Made by a program: the position numbers and the translations under genes. Positions 61,927 through 64,000 of a DNA stretch of 64,000 nucleotides are shown here, one piece after another. This stretch comes from Streptomyces parvus. GTDB taxonomy: Bacteria; Actinomycetota; Actinomycetes; Streptomycetales; Streptomycetaceae. Location: NCBI RefSeq assembly GCF_032121415.1, contig NZ_CP135079.1:4030001-4094000 (forward strand). The letters are read 5' to 3'. Positions within the stretch are counted from its first letter, which is position 1. Each line of letters starts with the position of its first letter. The notes below the pieces were generated by a model, which did not search any database, was not told the origin of the DNA, and was given only the letters and a program-made list of their open reading frames with translations.

Positions 61927-63921
61927 TCAGCCCGCCGTGCGCGGAATGCGCTTCTCCCAGGTGCGGTGGAAGACGACCTCCTCGCCGTCCTTGCAGATCA
62001 CCTCGTCGGAGGTGATGAAATCGTGCTCGTCGGCCGCGATCTCGGAGCGGGTCTCGATCCGTGCGTCCCAGGCCGCCTCGGGACGGTGCAGCCGGATCGT
62101 CCAGTCGCTGCGGGTCCGTGCGGAGAGCGGGTCGTCCTGCTGGATCGTGTACGTCTCCAGGGCGTCCTCGGTGAATTCGAGGCCGTCGGGGTAGACGCGC
62201 GTGCCGCCGTAGCGGGGATCGACCTCCAGGCGCCATTCGCCCTTGGCGACATCCCGGACGACGAGGCGTTCGGGGCGCGGCTCCTCCAGGGTGACCGGGT
62301 GGACCACGCCGAGCGGTTCGGACTGTTCCGGTTCGCCGAAGGTGATCGCCGGGTCCTCGGTGTGGCGGCGCACCGGCAGCTCGACGAAGCTCCCGTCGGC
62401 GTCCAGGGTGAAGCCCGCCGAACCGGCCTGGGGCCAGATCCAGGGCCAGTACGCGGACGAGATCGCGATCCGGATGCGGTGGCCGGGCGGGAAGGTGTGC
62501 CCGATGCCGTTGAGGTCGAAGACCACGTCCTCACTCTCGCCGGGCGTCCAGTCGTCGGTGCGGTCGCGGCCGTGCCGGGCGGCGAGGTTGAGGACGCCCC
62601 GGGTGACGAGCGTCGAGGCGCCGTCGGGGGCGACGTCGCAGAGCCGGGCGATGGCCTGGCCGCGGGTTGCGTCCATCCGGATGCGGAGCCTCACCCGGGG
62701 GCGGCCGAGGATCTCGATCGGCGCGTCCGTGACGGGGAATTCGAACGACACCGATTTGGCGTCCTCGTCCCGCTGGTCCGGGGGCAGGTCCGCCTCGTTG
62801 CCGAACGGGAAGAAGCGGCCCGCGTCCAGGCCGGTCTGCTGCGGCGAGGCGACGATCCGCTCGCCGCCCTGGAGGGCGTACGCCACCGGGTTCACGTTCT
62901 CCGAGGGCCAGGAGGCGTCCCCGACCCAGCGGCCGGGCAGCGTCTCGTACACCGTGGCGGGCGGGTGCGAGCCGCTGATCCAGGACCGCAGCAGCGGCTC
63001 CCGCATCACGCCCGTCTCCTTTCCCTTGAGGTGCTGGTCCCACCAGCGCAGCGTCTCCTGGAGGAAGCCGATCGCGGGCCCCGGCGGCAGGCCGCGGTCA
63101 GGGTACTGGTGCGACCACGGCCCGATGATCCCCCGCACCTGACCGGGGTCGAGGTGCTCGACGAGCCGCAGGACGGTGTCGCGGTACGGGTCGTGCCAGC
63201 CTCCGACCGCCAGGACGCTCGCCTTGATCGCGCCGTAGTCCTCGCAGACGCTGCCGTGCTTCCAGTAGGCGTCGCGGCTCTGGTGGGCGAGCCAGGTGTG
63301 GCTGAAGGGCTCGACCGCCTCCAGTCGCTTCAGCCACATCTCCTTCCACTCGTCGCCGACCTGCGCCGGGTCCGGCGGGCGGCAGACGAAGGCGAGCATG
63401 GTGGCCGCCCAGGCGTGCATGTCCACGGCGAGGACCGAGCCGCCCATGTAGTGGACGTCGTTGTCGTAGCGGTCGTCGGCCGAGCAGACGGTGACGATCG
63501 CCTTCAGCGGCTCGGGGGCGAGCGCGGCGATCTGGAGCGAGTTGAAGCCGCCCCAGGAGATCCCGAACATCCCGACCCGGCCCGAGCACCACTCCTGCTG
63601 GGCCAGCCAGTGGATGACGGCGACCCCGTCGGCCAGCTCCTGCGCGTCGTACTCGTCGCCCGGCAGCCCCTCGCTGTTGCCGTGCCCCCGGACGTCGACC
63701 CGTACGGAGGCGTAGCCGTGGCCCGCGTACCAGGGGTGGCGCTGCCAGTCGCGGGGCGCGGTCCAGTCGCTGAGCCGGTAGGGCAGGTACTCCAGGAGGG
63801 CGGGGACCGGTTCGTCGGTCAGCGGCCGCCAGATCCGGGCGTAGAGCCGGGTGCCGTCGGGCAGCGGGATGCGGACGTCCTCGTGGGTGGTCTCGTACGG
63901 GAAGTCGGTCGTGATGTTCAT
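61927..63921 (-). CDS. CocE/NonD-family serine hydrolase
   Basis: The 664-residue protein has an alpha/beta-hydrolase domain with nucleophile Ser122 in FGISWGG and the oxyanion-loop region EYLPYRL. It also has the cap domain and the C-terminal jelly-roll domain (about 400-660) typical of cocaine-esterase/X-Pro dipeptidyl-peptidase-like enzymes. The catalytic Asp/His would be in GGWHDPYRDT and GPWSHQYPDR. There is no signal peptide. The substrate is an ester, amide or acyl compound; unknown. The start follows GAGGTGA. Confidence 0.9.
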   Translation of the reverse strand: MNITTDFPYETTHEDVRIPLPDGTRLYARIWRPLTDEPVPALLEYLPYRLSDWTAPRDWQRHPWYAGHGYASVRVDVRGHGNSEGLPGDEYDAQELADGVAVIHWLAQQEWCSGRVGMFGISWGGFNSLQIAALAPEPLKAIVTVCSADDRYDNDVHYMGGSVLAVDMHAWAATMLAFVCRPPDPAQVGDEWKEMWLKRLEAVEPFSHTWLAHQSRDAYWKHGSVCEDYGAIKASVLAVGGWHDPYRDTVLRLVEHLDPGQVRGIIGPWSHQYPDRGLPPGPAIGFLQETLRWWDQHLKGKETGVMREPLLRSWISGSHPPATVYETLPGRWVGDASWPSENVNPVAYALQGGERIVASPQQTGLDAGRFFPFGNEADLPPDQRDEDAKSVSFEFPVTDAPIEILGRPRVRLRIRMDATRGQAIARLCDVAPDGASTLVTRGVLNLAARHGRDRTDDWTPGESEDVVFDLNGIGHTFPPGHRIRIAISSAYWPWIWPQAGSAGFTLDADGSFVELPVRRHTEDPAITFGEPEQSEPLGVVHPVTLEEPRPERLVVRDVAKGEWRLEVDPRYGGTRVYPDGLEFTEDALETYTIQQDDPLSARTRSDWTIRLHRPEAAWDARIETRSEIAADEHDFITSDEVICKDGEEVVFHRTWEKRIPRTAG

Positions 63922-63965
63922 GGGTCACCTCGGTGGGGGGCGGGGTGCTGGAGAGGCGTACAGGG

Positions 63966-64000
63966 TCAGTGGACGGGGTGCATCGTGCGCTTCAGCCAGG
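63966..64000 (-). CDS. C-terminal end of an unidentified protein (runs off the window)
   Basis: The minus strand ends a frame with WLKRTMHPVH at a TGA (63966-63968), 45 bases upstream of the CocE/NonD gene and on the same strand. The spacing suggests one operon. Only ten codons are visible, so the family cannot be named. Confidence 0.35.
   Translation of the reverse strand, partial: WLKRTMHPVH

Overview
The window is a stretch of high-GC actinobacterial chromosome and almost certainly comes from a Streptomyces. The reasons are very high third-position GC, many GTG starts with GTGA/ATGA overlaps, the futalosine menaquinone genes mqnA and mqnC, a complete 14-gene nuo operon, and the afsK-afsS-afsR developmental/antibiotic regulatory locus. 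No tRNA, rRNA or CRISPR array was seen.

Layout. (1) 0-6.3 kb: a flavoprotein monooxygenase, an orphan DUF35 OB-fold protein, htpX with a PspAB-like gene, a PNPOx-like flavoprotein, a graveyard of acyl-CoA-metabolism genes (thiolase tail and an acyl-CoA dehydrogenase split onto opposite strands), an intact deazaflavin-dependent reductase and a TetR regulator. (2) 6.3-15.7 kb: a DnaA-box-like cluster, a VOC protein, afsK (kinase with a PQQ-type propeller), two envelope proteins, a decayed enoyl-CoA hydratase, a 59-codon afsS and afsR. (3) 15.9-23.5 kb: a truncated amidohydrolase, a MerR regulator, a cold-shock protein, mqnA (apparently leaderless), a second membrane Ser/Thr kinase, mqnC and a degenerate amidohydrolase-like gene. 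(4) 23.5-26.2 kb: an ECF sigma factor, a membrane partner and a DUF3152 metalloprotease-like protein. (5) 26.3-30.4 kb: a Cys-rich leader peptide followed by a taurine/sulfonate ABC transporter and TauD dioxygenase; the binding-protein gene carries a one-base frameshift. (6) 30.4-39 kb: menG, an IS5-type remnant that supplies part of the menG stop codon, an inserted pair of small enzymes, a geranylgeranyl-reductase-type flavoprotein, a CGNR regulator, a chloramphenicol-type MFS exporter and an NlpC/P60 hydrolase. (7) 39.6-56.1 kb: a Rex-type operator and nuoA-N. (8) 56-64 kb: recQ, a DUF4235/DUF3618/holin-X membrane cassette, a GOLPH3-like protein, fumarylacetoacetase and a CocE/NonD hydrolase.

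How the genes work together. mqnA, mqnC, menG and probably the geranylgeranyl-reductase-type gene make and tailor menaquinone, the electron acceptor of the NADH dehydrogenase encoded next door. Rex would tie nuo expression to the NADH/NAD+ ratio. In the established AfsK-AfsR-AfsS pathway AfsK phosphorylates AfsR, which activates afsS. All three genes are here, with a matching tandem-repeat operator just upstream of afsS. Seven genes or fragments of fatty-acid/steroid-type CoA catabolism (1.6, 4.4, 4.6, 4.9, 5.1, 11.7 and 16 kb), two intact and five broken, look like the debris of one lost catabolic cluster. Gene names and S. coelicolor parallels come from family recognition and memory; no database search was run.
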